DNA from: CAZNYN01 sp964577295
GTDB taxonomy: Bacteria; Synergistota; Synergistia; Synergistales; Synergistaceae
Length of the DNA: 64,000 nucleotides
Assembly (NCBI GenBank): GCA_964577295.1
Contig: CAZNYN010000005.1
Location: forward strand, 27,598-91,597
Direction: 5' to 3'
Both the position numbers and the translations under genes were made by a program. Below, in pieces: positions 23,281 to 30,974 of this stretch. The first letter of the stretch is position 1. Every line of letters begins with the position of its first letter. Under the pieces are notes generated by a model. That model made no database searches and was not told the DNA's origin. It saw only the letters and a list, made by a program, of their open reading frames with translations.

Positions 23281-25425
23281 TTAGTTATCCTCGCCGCGAT
23301 CCTTAAGAAGCTCCTCAAGAGATACATAGTCAATTTTGCCTGTTGAAAGAAGCGGAACTTCCTCCATAAATACAACTCGTTTCGGTATGGCTATTTCCGC
23401 AACTCCGAAATCAGAAAGCTTCTGGCGTACTTCGTCGCGCTTCAGCTCAGGTCTTGTGGATATGAGGGCCAAAGTCTCTCCGCGAGGGCCGCCGTGCAGC
23501 ATAACAACAGCGTGCTTGTCATCGGGCCATACTTCGCAAAGGACTTCTTCTATGGACACGAGAGATATCATCTCTCCGCCTATCTTGGCAAAACGCTTTG
23601 CACGTCCCAGTATCGTGATATAGCCCTCTTCGTCCATATCGACGATATCCCCTGTATCATACCATCCGTCCTTGGGAGGCTCCAGAACACCGGGGTTTGT
23701 TATGCGCAGGTAGCCTAACATTATATTATCGCCTTTAAGCCACAGTCTGCCGCCTCTGTGAACTCCGTCGACAGGCTCTATTCTGTGTTCTATACCCTCG
23801 CAGAGCATGCCGACCGTGCCGGTCTTGTGGTGTGCAAAGTAGTTATTCGATACAACGGGGGCGGCTTCTGTAACTCCGTAGCCCTCTGTTATTCTGATGT
23901 TAAAGCGTTCAAACCACGTCTGCTGAGTGGATGGTTTCAGCTTCTCTCCGCCCTGAACCAGCAGGCGCATTGTCGCAAAGTCGTAATTGTCGGAAGCGGC
24001 TTTGGCAAAGCCGTTAAGGAAGGTATCTGTAGCAAAAAGAAGCGTGATTCTCTCATCGTAGCATATTGTAGATATTGTCTTATAGTGCAGCGGTGACGGG
24101 TAAAGATAGACAAAGACACCTAAAGTTACCGGCATAAATACGCCGCAAAGGCCGAAGGAGTGAAAAATCGGCATCGCGTTTAAAATTCTGTCAGAGCGGT
24201 AAAAATCCACTCTCGTGTACATCTGAGCATGGTTGGTGTGCAGATTCTTGTAGCTGAGCATAACGCCCTTCGGCGCACCCTCAGAACCAGACGTGAATAG
24301 AACAACTGCTGGCTTGTCCTCTTCTCCCGGAATGACGGGATTGGATTTTACAAAGTGAGTTTTGAGAGCGGCAGACAATTTTTTGCCGGTCGTTATCGAT
24401 TTAGCCGCATCCTCAAGCCATATAATGCGCAGTCCGTCCTCTTCAACCGCTTTTGTAAGAAACTCCAGCTTGCCCAACTCTATAAATTTATGAGAAGTAA
24501 TAACAGTCTTCACACATGCGGTACGGCAGCAGTTGACCAAAGATCTGCCTCCGAGAGAGAAATTGAGCATTGCCGGTATCTTGCCCATCTTCTGCACGGC
24601 ATAGAGAGCAACTACTCCGCCAAGTGACGTGGGAAGCAGTATGCCGACATTATCTCCTTCTATGTTTTGATTTTTAAGAACTTCCTCTATAAGCAGTACT
24701 CTGGTTATAAAGCCGTTGTAAGTTACGGGCTTCTGCTGGTAGTCGCAGAAGAGGCGCGTCTTTCCGCCGTACTCGTTGCGCGCGTCGATAAGGACATCCC
24801 AAAACGGCTTATGCCTGCGCCTTGCATACATGGCGGCCTCGTTCATAATTCTCTCAAGAGCACGTCCCGCCGCAGCATTGCGCTTCGATCCCTTCAGATC
24901 TTCGGGAATGTCCAGAGTCTTAACGGGAAAAACCGAAATAGTAACCTTTGAGAAGAAACGAAGTCCTCTTTTATGCTGAATGCGCGAAAACGGCGTGCGC
25001 TGAGTGCCCTCTATGTGTATCGGAAGAATCTTCGCCTGAGTGTGGTCGGCTATCATTGCGACACCCTGAGAAACCTTCATTGCGTTGCCTATCGTCGTCG
25101 GCTGAAGCTCCGGAAATATGACACATCTGCCGCCGTTTTTTAATTGGCTTAAAAAATATTTTAGTGTAAGAGGCGCGTCAGAATCCAAAATATGAGTATC
25201 TGCCAGGGAGAGAAACATACCGGCAAAACGCTTCTTTGTAAGCCTGCGCTCAATGGCGAAGGGAACTTTCTCCGGAAGAAAAACCGCCAAAATCAGAGGG
25301 TCTATGAAAGATACATAATTGGGAGCTATAAGAACTCCTTCACCGGCATTCTTCCAATTCTCCCAACCCTTCACCTCCACTCGGAAAAAGAGTCTGAGAA
25401 TAAACCTAACTATAAGTCTCCACAA
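23281..25425 (-). CDS. Acyltransferase/acyl-AMP ligase fusion (Aas-like), acyltransferase motifs altered
   Basis: 714 residues. Residues 1-200 match a PlsC-type acyltransferase, and about 210-714 an acyl-CoA/acyl-ACP synthetase. The ligase looks intact: FTSGSEGAPKGVML (ATP loop), YDTGDIVDMDEEGYITILGRAKR and a C-terminal STGKIDY lysine. In the acyltransferase, the catalytic H-x4-D motif reads N36-Y37-V-S-F-I-D42, with Tyr in place of His, and the FPEGR motif reads FPELQ (104-108). The domain may be inactive or may have changed role. Aas enzymes recycle lysophospholipids; here activation of fatty acids is the safer prediction. Confidence 0.88.
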   Translation of the reverse strand: MWRLIVRFILRLFFRVEVKGWENWKNAGEGVLIAPNYVSFIDPLILAVFLPEKVPFAIERRLTKKRFAGMFLSLADTHILDSDAPLTLKYFLSQLKNGGRCVIFPELQPTTIGNAMKVSQGVAMIADHTQAKILPIHIEGTQRTPFSRIQHKRGLRFFSKVTISVFPVKTLDIPEDLKGSKRNAAAGRALERIMNEAAMYARRRHKPFWDVLIDARNEYGGKTRLFCDYQQKPVTYNGFITRVLLIEEVLKNQNIEGDNVGILLPTSLGGVVALYAVQKMGKIPAMLNFSLGGRSLVNCCRTACVKTVITSHKFIELGKLEFLTKAVEEDGLRIIWLEDAAKSITTGKKLSAALKTHFVKSNPVIPGEEDKPAVVLFTSGSEGAPKGVMLSYKNLHTNHAQMYTRVDFYRSDRILNAMPIFHSFGLCGVFMPVTLGVFVYLYPSPLHYKTISTICYDERITLLFATDTFLNGFAKAASDNYDFATMRLLVQGGEKLKPSTQQTWFERFNIRITEGYGVTEAAPVVSNNYFAHHKTGTVGMLCEGIEHRIEPVDGVHRGGRLWLKGDNIMLGYLRITNPGVLEPPKDGWYDTGDIVDMDEEGYITILGRAKRFAKIGGEMISLVSIEEVLCEVWPDDKHAVVMLHGGPRGETLALISTRPELKRDEVRQKLSDFGVAEIAIPKRVVFMEEVPLLSTGKIDYVSLEELLKDRGEDN

Positions 25426-25457
25426 ATCCGAACCCCCCGCTTCTATACCTATAAAAA

Positions 25458-25494
25458 ATAGTGGAACTAAAATTCCACTATAGTTGCCATTATA
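25458..25494 (-). promoter_or_regulatory. -10 element and 5'-leader hairpin of the acyl-ligase gene
   Basis: On the minus strand TATAAT (25494-25489) is followed within about 8 nt by a perfect 9-bp hairpin ATAGTGGAA / TTCCACTAT (loop 6 nt) and then TTTTTTAT. The hairpin plus T-run looks like a terminator at the very start of the transcript, 33 nt before the ATG. It may attenuate the gene or protect the 5' end. A -35 box is not clear. Confidence 0.55.
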
Positions 25495-25619
25495 CCATAA
25501 TCAGCACTTATAGAAAAAGACTACAACGGATAACAAAAAAAGGCAAGAAAAATTTTATCTTATCAAGGAGCATCTGCAAACGATTGAAAAGGCACGGGGG
25601 CAGGGGCGAGTGCAGGGGC

Positions 25620-25663
25620 GTTGAGCGGTGGTTAAGCGGTTGTTGAGCAATTGTTGAACGATT
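25620..25663 (+). repeat. 11-nt tandem array A (4 units)
   Basis: Four consecutive 11-mers: GTTGAGCGGTG, GTTAAGCGGTT, GTTGAGCAATT, GTTGAACGATT. The period is close to one helical turn. Reverse-complemented, the units resemble array B at 26085-26160. Confidence 0.75.
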
Positions 25664-25840
25664 GTAGGAGCAGAGACGGGAGCGCAAACTCGGTTTTGCA
25701 CTGCGCGGAAGTCGTTTGCCTCGCTTCACGGCGGTCGCTTTGCGGAAGTCGCTTCGCGTGAAATATGGTGAAATGCTCGCTTCGCATTGCGTGAAATGTT
25801 GAGAAATGACAAATCTCGGTTTAGCACTGTGCCTGCGCCT

Positions 25841-26050
25841 TGTTTTTCAAAGGCTCCCTCACAGAGGGGGCTGTCTTGGCGGTTTTTCCGCCAAGACAGG
25901 AGGAGTGTTGACTTTGGTTTTTCTCTGGGATAGTCGCAGTGGAAGTTAACGTCAACACTCCTCCACCGGCTTCGCCGGAGCTAAGCGACACGCACAAAAC
26001 GAAAAATATCGTTTTGGCTTCCTGCTTATCTAAGAGGGAGCCTTTAAAAC
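25841..26050. repeat. Nested palindromic element (about 200 bp)
   Basis: Outer arms AAAGGCTCCCTC / GAGGGAGCCTTT (25849-25860 and 26034-26045) are perfect over 12 bp and continue imperfectly through TGTTTT. Inside lies a perfect 14-bp pair GGAGGAGTGTTGAC / GTCAACACTCCTCC (25899-25912 and 25951-25964). Three local hairpins add to it: CTGTCTTGGCGG / CCGCCAAGACAG (12 bp, loop TTTTT, 25871-25899), CCGGC-TTC-GCCGG (25966-25978) and AAAACGA / TCGTTTT (25996-26002 and 26009-26015). The whole can fold into a branched cruciform. It carries no gene and resembles a MITE- or REP-like element. Confidence 0.8.
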
Positions 26051-26084
26051 ACAGCGCTCCAAATCTTGGTTTTTCTTTTAATCA

Positions 26085-26160
26085 TTTGCCAATCGTTGCC
26101 AACGGTTTGCCCATTGCTCACCAATTGCTTGCCCATTGCTCGCCGACTGTTTGCCAATAG
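26085..26160 (+). repeat. 11-nt tandem array B (7 units)
   Basis: Units of 11 nt (one of 10): TTTGCCAATCG, TTGCCAACGG, TTTGCCCATTG, CTCACCAATTG, CTTGCCCATTG, CTCGCCGACTG, TTTGCCAATAG. The units look like diverged reverse complements of array A (for example AATTGCTCAAC against CAATTGCTTGC). Confidence 0.75.
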
Positions 26161-26344
26161 TTCCCCGCTAAATCTTCGTTTATCTCTTAATTCTCCTGCA
26201 CTTATCTTTCTGTGGTGCAAGTGCATCTTGGCTTTTTCTCTATTTTTTCGTGAACAAAAGTGAACTAAACCCCTTATTGAAAATAAAAGACGCCTAAAAA
26301 GCACACAATTGTCTTCATGTTATGGTAAAATTCTGATATTGGGG

Positions 26345-26377
26345 CAGACCGTCACCGTTTTTTGGTGTAACAGTCTG
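26345..26377 (+). promoter_or_regulatory. Leader hairpin upstream of the ferredoxin-AOR operon
   Basis: CAGAC/GTCTG outer stem and CACC/GGTG inner stem with a T-rich loop, 34 nt before the ferredoxin start. It does not match the Moco riboswitch pattern as far as I can tell. A protein-binding site or RNA leader element is possible. Confidence 0.4.
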
Positions 26378-26410
26378 AAAATATTTTATTTTTACCGGGA
26401 GGGATTTTGT

Positions 26411-26800
26411 GTGAAGATAATGCAGGTTAATTCAGAGAAGTGCGTGATGTGCAGAGAGTGCGAGTCCGCCTGCTCGAAAGCGTGGTTCAAGGAAGAATCG
26501 CCTGAACTTTCAAGGGTCAAAATCGTTGAGATGACAGGTTTTGCAAATATCAATATCTGCTCTCAGTGCGGAGCTTGCATGGGAGTATGTCCCACACAGG
26601 CTCTTGTGCGCGACGCAAACGGTGTGGTTCAGGTGCGCAAGGATAAGTGCACTTCATGCCTTATGTGCGTAGGTTTCTGCCCGTCGGCAAGCATGTTCTT
26701 TAATGCTGACAAGCAGACAGAGCCTTTCAAGTGCATCGCATGCGGAATTTGCGCCAGAAAGTGCCCTACAGGCGCTCTTCAGATTCTGGAAGCGAAGTAA
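26411..26800 (+). CDS. Four-cluster ferredoxin-like partner of aldehyde oxidoreductase
   Basis: 129 residues from GTG 26411, chosen because GGGAGGG (26397-26403) is 7 nt upstream; ATG 26420 is possible but 16 nt away. Four Cys motifs for [4Fe-4S] clusters are present: CVMCRECESAC, CSQCGACMGVC, CTSCLMCVGFC and CIACGICARKC. It precedes the AOR gene by 12 nt and most likely passes electrons between that enzyme and cellular carriers, like the small Fe-S subunits of multi-subunit AOR-family enzymes. Confidence 0.9.
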   Translation: MKIMQVNSEKCVMCRECESACSKAWFKEESPELSRVKIVEMTGFANINICSQCGACMGVCPTQALVRDANGVVQVRKDKCTSCLMCVGFCPSASMFFNADKQTEPFKCIACGICARKCPTGALQILEAK

Positions 26801-26812
26801 GGAGTGACTGCA

Positions 26813-28999
26813 ATGGATATGAAGGAAATGAAGCTTCTCAGCGAATGGTCTTACGAACCTAAGAAAATCGAACGCGGTTATTCAAGAGAGACTCTTTACG
26901 TCGGTCTCGGCAATAATGACGGCAATTATAAATTTGAAAAACGCCCCGTATCCGACGATATGGTCGAGAAGTTTACGGGCGGACGCGGTTTCGGACTGAA
27001 GCTGCTTTGGGACGCTGTGACCGAAAAGACAAAATGGGATGACCCTGAAAATGAAATAGTCATCGCAGGCGGCCCTTTCTGCGGAATCACTCAGTATCCC
27101 GGCGCGGGCAAGTGCTACTCTGTATTCCTCTCCCCTGCCACAAAGCAGACATATAACAGCAATGCGGGCGGATATTTTGCGCCGTTCCTGAAGTTCTCCG
27201 GCTTTGACGCTCTTGAGATCCAGGGTAAAGCCGACAGACCCGTTGTTGTCTTTATCGACGGAGACAATTACAAGGTTCAGGTTTTTGAGTCCACTCTTGA
27301 GGATATCAATGCTTACTATGTATCCGAAGAGCTTCACGACTATTTTGCAAAGGACGAGAACGACAAGAATACTATTTCCGTCGTTTCATCTGGCGTAGGA
27401 GCAAAGACAAGCTACTGGGCAGGCATGAATTTCAGCTTCTTTGACGTGCGCCGCAAGGCAGTGCGCCTCAAGCAGGCAGGACGCGGCGGCGGCGGTACCG
27501 TTCTCTGCAATAAGAATGTTGTAGCTCTCGTTGTGAAGCGCACCCACTTCACGGGCAACGAGAATAATGTAGCAGACCTTGCCACAATTCAGAAGGCCGG
27601 AGCAAGCATACACAAGCGTATCCACGACCATGACGACCAGCAGTGCAAGATGCGTTCGGCAGGTACAGCCCACCTTACAGAGATTATGAACGACTATGTT
27701 CTTCTCCCTGTCAATAACTACAAGTTCGGCTGCCACCCGGATATCGACAAGATCAGCTCCGACAAGTATATCAAGCTCTTCTCTCAGGGCATGGCTGACG
27801 GATGCTGGTACGGATGCTCACTCGCCTGCGCAAAGGCTGTTGACCATTTCAAGCTTAAGACAGGCCCTTGGAAGGACAGAGAAGTTATTGTAGACGGCCC
27901 CGAATATGAAACAGCGGCGGGACTTGCCTCAAACCTCGGCATATTCGATCCCCTCTGGACAATAGAAGCCAACTTCTACGCAGACCATTACGGTCTTGAT
28001 ACAATTTCCCTCGGCACAGGCATGGCTTTTGTCTGCGAATGCTACGAACTCGGACTTATCAATAAGGAAAATACCCACGGACTTGATCTGAATTTCGGAC
28101 GCAAGGACGACATTATGGAGCTTCTTCACCGTATCGCATACGGCAAGGATGAGTTCGCAGTCGCATGCGGCAAGGGCATCGAGTTCGCGCGCGGCTATTT
28201 TGCCGAGCACTACGGTTCGGACCTTGAAACAATGAAGAAGATAGGAATGGTCTGCCAGGGACTCGAAGCTTCCGAGTACCGCTGCCAGGAATCTATCGCT
28301 CAGTGGGGCGGCTACTTCCTCACACTTAAAGGTCCTCAGCATGACGAAGCATGGCTTATCTTCATGGATATGGTCAACAAGCAGCTTCCGACATACGCCG
28401 ACAAGGCAGAGGCTCTCTTCTTCTTCCCCTGCTTCCGCCTCTGGTTCTCCCTCCAGGGACTCTGCAAGCTCCCGTGGAACGACATCGAACCGGTAGACAA
28501 CGGACTGAAGTATAAGGGTATAGAAGCAGCCAGAGTTCCCGAGCACCTCAAGAATTACCTCGATATCTTCGAAGCCATCACTGGCAAGCCGCTTTCACGC
28601 GAAGGCATGATTCTGCAGTCAGAGAAGGTTTACAACTTCGAGCGTATCTTCAACCTCCGTATGGGCAAAGGTACATCGGAATTCCACCACGCCCCCGACC
28701 GCGGACTCGGCCCTGTGTGGGAAGACGAATGGAACGCACGCCCCGAGTACTTTGACGAGAAGCTCAAGGAGTTCGGCGAGACAATAGAAGGCAAGTCTGT
28801 CAAAGAGAAGATCGACCTGCTGCAGAAGCACCGCCGCTCCCAGTGGGAAGAGCTTAAGATGGCAGTTTACAAGCGCCGCGGCTGGAATAAGAACGGTATT
28901 CCGACAATGGCAACAGTAAAGCGTCTCGGCATTGACTATCCCGATGTTGTGGCTCTTCTTGAGAAAAACCTGAAGCCTGAGGATGAATTTGTCGATTAA
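26813..28999 (+). CDS. Aldehyde ferredoxin oxidoreductase family tungsto/molybdo-enzyme
   Basis: 728 residues from ATG 26813, preceded by AAGGAG 8 nt upstream. AOR-family features: an N-terminal domain with GGRGFGLKLLWD and AGKCYSVFLSP, GRGGGGTVLCNKN, and cluster ligands in DGCWYGCSLACAK (Cys331, 335, 339) with a late Cys in QGLCKLPWND. The spacing is C-x3-C-x3-C, not the usual C-x2-C-x3-C. Family enzymes hold W or Mo on a bis-pterin cofactor and oxidise aldehydes or reduce acids with ferredoxin. The four-cluster protein upstream and MoaD-like protein downstream fit that. The true substrate is unknown; amino-acid-derived aldehydes are a fair guess in a fermenter. Confidence 0.9.
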   Translation: MDMKEMKLLSEWSYEPKKIERGYSRETLYVGLGNNDGNYKFEKRPVSDDMVEKFTGGRGFGLKLLWDAVTEKTKWDDPENEIVIAGGPFCGITQYPGAGKCYSVFLSPATKQTYNSNAGGYFAPFLKFSGFDALEIQGKADRPVVVFIDGDNYKVQVFESTLEDINAYYVSEELHDYFAKDENDKNTISVVSSGVGAKTSYWAGMNFSFFDVRRKAVRLKQAGRGGGGTVLCNKNVVALVVKRTHFTGNENNVADLATIQKAGASIHKRIHDHDDQQCKMRSAGTAHLTEIMNDYVLLPVNNYKFGCHPDIDKISSDKYIKLFSQGMADGCWYGCSLACAKAVDHFKLKTGPWKDREVIVDGPEYETAAGLASNLGIFDPLWTIEANFYADHYGLDTISLGTGMAFVCECYELGLINKENTHGLDLNFGRKDDIMELLHRIAYGKDEFAVACGKGIEFARGYFAEHYGSDLETMKKIGMVCQGLEASEYRCQESIAQWGGYFLTLKGPQHDEAWLIFMDMVNKQLPTYADKAEALFFFPCFRLWFSLQGLCKLPWNDIEPVDNGLKYKGIEAARVPEHLKNYLDIFEAITGKPLSREGMILQSEKVYNFERIFNLRMGKGTSEFHHAPDRGLGPVWEDEWNARPEYFDEKLKEFGETIEGKSVKEKIDLLQKHRRSQWEELKMAVYKRRGWNKNGIPTMATVKRLGIDYPDVVALLEKNLKPEDEFVD

Positions 29000-29022
29000 T
29001 TAAGTTTAAGGAGAAATGCGCA

Positions 29023-29220
29023 ATGATAACCGTCAACGGGACACAGTCGCAATGGGAGGAGAATCTCACCGTCAGCGCATTGCTGGCGAGGGAGAAGTTT
29101 ACTTTCAAGATGCTGGCTGTATGGATAAATGACAGCGTGGTAGACAAAAGCGACTATGACTCAAAGCTCGTACCCGATGGCGCTGTTGTGCAGGTAATAC
29201 ACAATATCAGCGGCGGCTAG
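29023..29220 (+). CDS. MoaD/ThiS-like sulfur carrier protein
   Basis: 65 residues ending in SGG, the C-terminal Gly-Gly that is adenylated and thiocarboxylated in this ubiquitin-like family. AAGGAG lies 9 nt before the ATG. It follows the AOR gene by 23 nt and precedes a strong terminator. The position suggests sulfur delivery for the pterin cofactor of the AOR enzyme (inference) rather than thiamine synthesis; no thi genes are nearby. Confidence 0.88.
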   Translation: MITVNGTQSQWEENLTVSALLAREKFTFKMLAVWINDSVVDKSDYDSKLVPDGAVVQVIHNISGG

Positions 29221-29244
29221 GACGCAGGCTGAATATCGGAAATA

Positions 29245-29289
29245 AAAGAGCGGCTGCCGAGTTTGATTCAGGCTCGGCAGCCGCTCTTT
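29245..29289. terminator. Bidirectional terminator between AOR operon and queT
   Basis: A perfect 17-bp stem AAAGAGCGGCTGCCGAG / CTCGGCAGCCGCTCTTT with an 11-nt loop. A- and T-rich ends on both sides suit two convergent transcripts. Confidence 0.88.
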
Positions 29290-29310
29290 CTGTACGGGTA
29301 AAATTTTCTC

Positions 29311-29814
29311 CTATTTGCCGACCCAGTGCCCCGGCGTTTTCTCTTTCTTTGAAAGCAGCACCGCGTCAAAAACTTTGGAGCGGCGCAGAATTCTACAGAG
29401 AGGTATGCCGAGCCCAAAGCATATTACCGCCTGGCTGCCTCCTATGTAGAGCATCGAAAGAGCCATGGGAGTCTCCGTTATCACAGCTATGTACCCTCCC
29501 ACGACGAGGGCGTTTACAATTACGGGCGGTACTGCCGCAATCCATATGTTTGGAGATTTGAGTGTCATCCACGCCGCGGCCAGAGTAGCGGCACTGCCCA
29601 GTACTACATCAATAAGGCCGAAGCCGCCAAGAAAATTTGCAAACAGGCATCCTATAAAGAGCCCCGGGACAGCCTCAGGCATGAAAAAAGGCAGAACTGT
29701 CATAGCCTCCGCAACCCTGAACTGAATCGGGCCGAAGGATATAGGCGCCATGACCATTGTCAAAGCGGCATACAAAGCGGCAATGACGGCAGAATAGACA
29801 ATTTTGTGAATCAT
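29311..29814 (-). CDS. queT: QueT family queuosine-precursor ECF transporter component
   Basis: 167 residues, about five or six membrane segments. It matches the QueT S-component pattern: AALYAALTMVMAPISFGPIQFRVAEAM (split) and LFIGCLFANFLGG, with a C-terminal basic tail. It probably imports preQ1 or preQ0 for tRNA queuosine synthesis with the ECF energy module encoded elsewhere. The leader is only about 30 nt, too short for a preQ1 riboswitch. Confidence 0.9.
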   Translation of the reverse strand: MIHKIVYSAVIAALYAALTMVMAPISFGPIQFRVAEAMTVLPFFMPEAVPGLFIGCLFANFLGGFGLIDVVLGSAATLAAAWMTLKSPNIWIAAVPPVIVNALVVGGYIAVITETPMALSMLYIGGSQAVICFGLGIPLCRILRRSKVFDAVLLSKKEKTPGHWVGK

Positions 29815-29846
29815 TTGCTAACCCCTTCCATTTGCTGAAAACAACG

Positions 29847-29875
29847 TTGGTATTATACACTTCAACGGCTATAAT
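29847..29875 (+). promoter_or_regulatory. Divergent promoter region of gpsA and queT
   Basis: TTGGTA (29847-29852), 17 nt, TATAAT (29870-29875) points to gpsA. A minus-strand TATAAT (29857-29852) for queT overlaps the same -35 box, so the two genes may compete for polymerase. Confidence 0.6.
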
Positions 29876-29915
29876 AGCAGAGTATTTTTACAAAATCTGA
29901 ACGGAGGCCCCATCA

Positions 29916-30917
29916 ATGAATATTACAATTTTGGGAGCAGGCAGTTTTGGGAGTGCAATGGCATCACACCTTGCGGCACTCGGTCATTCCGTCCTGATGT
30001 GGACGATAGACAAGGAGCAGTCTGATTCTATAAATAGCTGCGGACGCAATACTTTTTGCTTTACCGATACGGTGTTGGACAAAAAGATCAAGTGCACACT
30101 GGATATCGATGAGGCTCTGGCTTTTTCCGACAGGGTGATTATGGCTATCCCGACACAGTTTGAGCGTGAAGTCTGCCGCAAGATAGCGGATTCGGAACAC
30201 AAGAGCGGGCATATGCTGAATCTTGCCAAGGGGATTGAGATATCTTCCGGAAATCTGCTTCACAAGATTCATGCGGAGATTTGCCCTAACTTCACTTATT
30301 CCGCCCTTTCAGGCCCAAGTCACGCGGAAGAAGTGCTCATAGGATGCCCCACGGCTGTGGCTCTCGCCTCTTTTACAGAGGGCGAAGCCGAGGGGTGGCA
30401 GAAGATTCTGACGGGAAATAATTTCCGCGTCTATACTTCCGATGACGTTATCGGACTTGAAGTCGGAGGAGCCACGAAGAATATTTACGCTGTTGCGGCA
30501 GGAATATCAAAGGCTATGAATCTCGGCGACAACGCACTGGCTGCGATAGCGTGCAGAGGCCTCGCGGAGATTATGCGCTTCGGACATAAGATGGGAGCAA
30601 GCCCCCTCACTCTTTCCGGACTTGCCGGAGTCGGCGACCTCATGGTTACATGCTACAGTATGCACTCGCGAAACTTCAGACTCGGTCTGGCAGTAGGAGA
30701 GGGAAAAACTCTCGATGAAGCTGCTCAGGCTCTTGGTCAGGTTGCCGAGGGAGCTTACACGGTTCGCGCCGTTGTAGAGAACAGCAAGAAGTTTGATGTG
30801 GAAATGCCGCTTGCAGAGGGGGTCTACCGTATTCTTTACGGAGGAGAGAACCCCGATAAGATATTAAGAGAGCTTTTCGCCCGACCGCTGAAGGCTGAAA
30901 TACGTTTCGGAAACTGA
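29916..30917 (+). CDS. gpsA: Glycerol-3-phosphate dehydrogenase [NAD(P)+]
   Basis: 333 residues. The N-terminal Rossmann loop reads ITILGAGSFGSAMA, followed by LAKGIE, LSGPSHAEE and VGGATKNIYAVAAGI, where Lys is the catalytic base, then LAGVGDLMVTCYS. It makes glycerol-3-phosphate for phospholipids. It stands alone between two terminators. Confidence 0.95.
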   Translation: MNITILGAGSFGSAMASHLAALGHSVLMWTIDKEQSDSINSCGRNTFCFTDTVLDKKIKCTLDIDEALAFSDRVIMAIPTQFEREVCRKIADSEHKSGHMLNLAKGIEISSGNLLHKIHAEICPNFTYSALSGPSHAEEVLIGCPTAVALASFTEGEAEGWQKILTGNNFRVYTSDDVIGLEVGGATKNIYAVAAGISKAMNLGDNALAAIACRGLAEIMRFGHKMGASPLTLSGLAGVGDLMVTCYSMHSRNFRLGLAVGEGKTLDEAAQALGQVAEGAYTVRAVVENSKKFDVEMPLAEGVYRILYGGENPDKILRELFARPLKAEIRFGN

Positions 30918-30932
30918 ATTTTAATATAAGAT

Positions 30933-30969
30933 AAGGCGCGCAGGATGTCTTTCCAAGCGCGCCTTTTTT
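30933..30969. terminator. Terminator between gpsA and the sirtuin gene
   Basis: A 9-bp GC-rich stem AAGGCGCGC / GCGCGCCTT with a T-run of six on the plus strand. Confidence 0.88.
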
Positions 30970-30974
30970 GTCTT

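Larger units (their letters stand above)
25495..26410. other. Gene-free 0.9-kb region rich in repeats
   Basis: No open frame here has a ribosome-binding site or protein family features. The stretch holds an 11-nt repeat array, GC-rich runs with short repeats (GCGGAAGTCG and CGCTTCGC motifs around 25705-25790), a nested palindromic element and a second 11-nt array in inverted orientation; these are listed separately. Base composition differs from the flanking genes, which suggests an inserted or selfish element. Confidence 0.7.

Noticed and set aside
25620..26160. CRISPR array
   Set aside because: Repeat units are only 11 nt, directly adjacent, with no spacers; no cas genes are present.
25939..26304. 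Short open frames on both strands in the repeat region
   Set aside because: They consist of translated 11-nt repeats and palindromic arms, with no ribosome-binding site.
26341..26410. Moco/tungsten-cofactor riboswitch before the AOR operon
   Set aside because: Only a simple hairpin is seen; the complex multi-stem Moco motif is not recognisable.
29815..29860. preQ1 riboswitch before queT
   Set aside because: The predicted leader is about 30 nt and has no preQ1 aptamer pattern.
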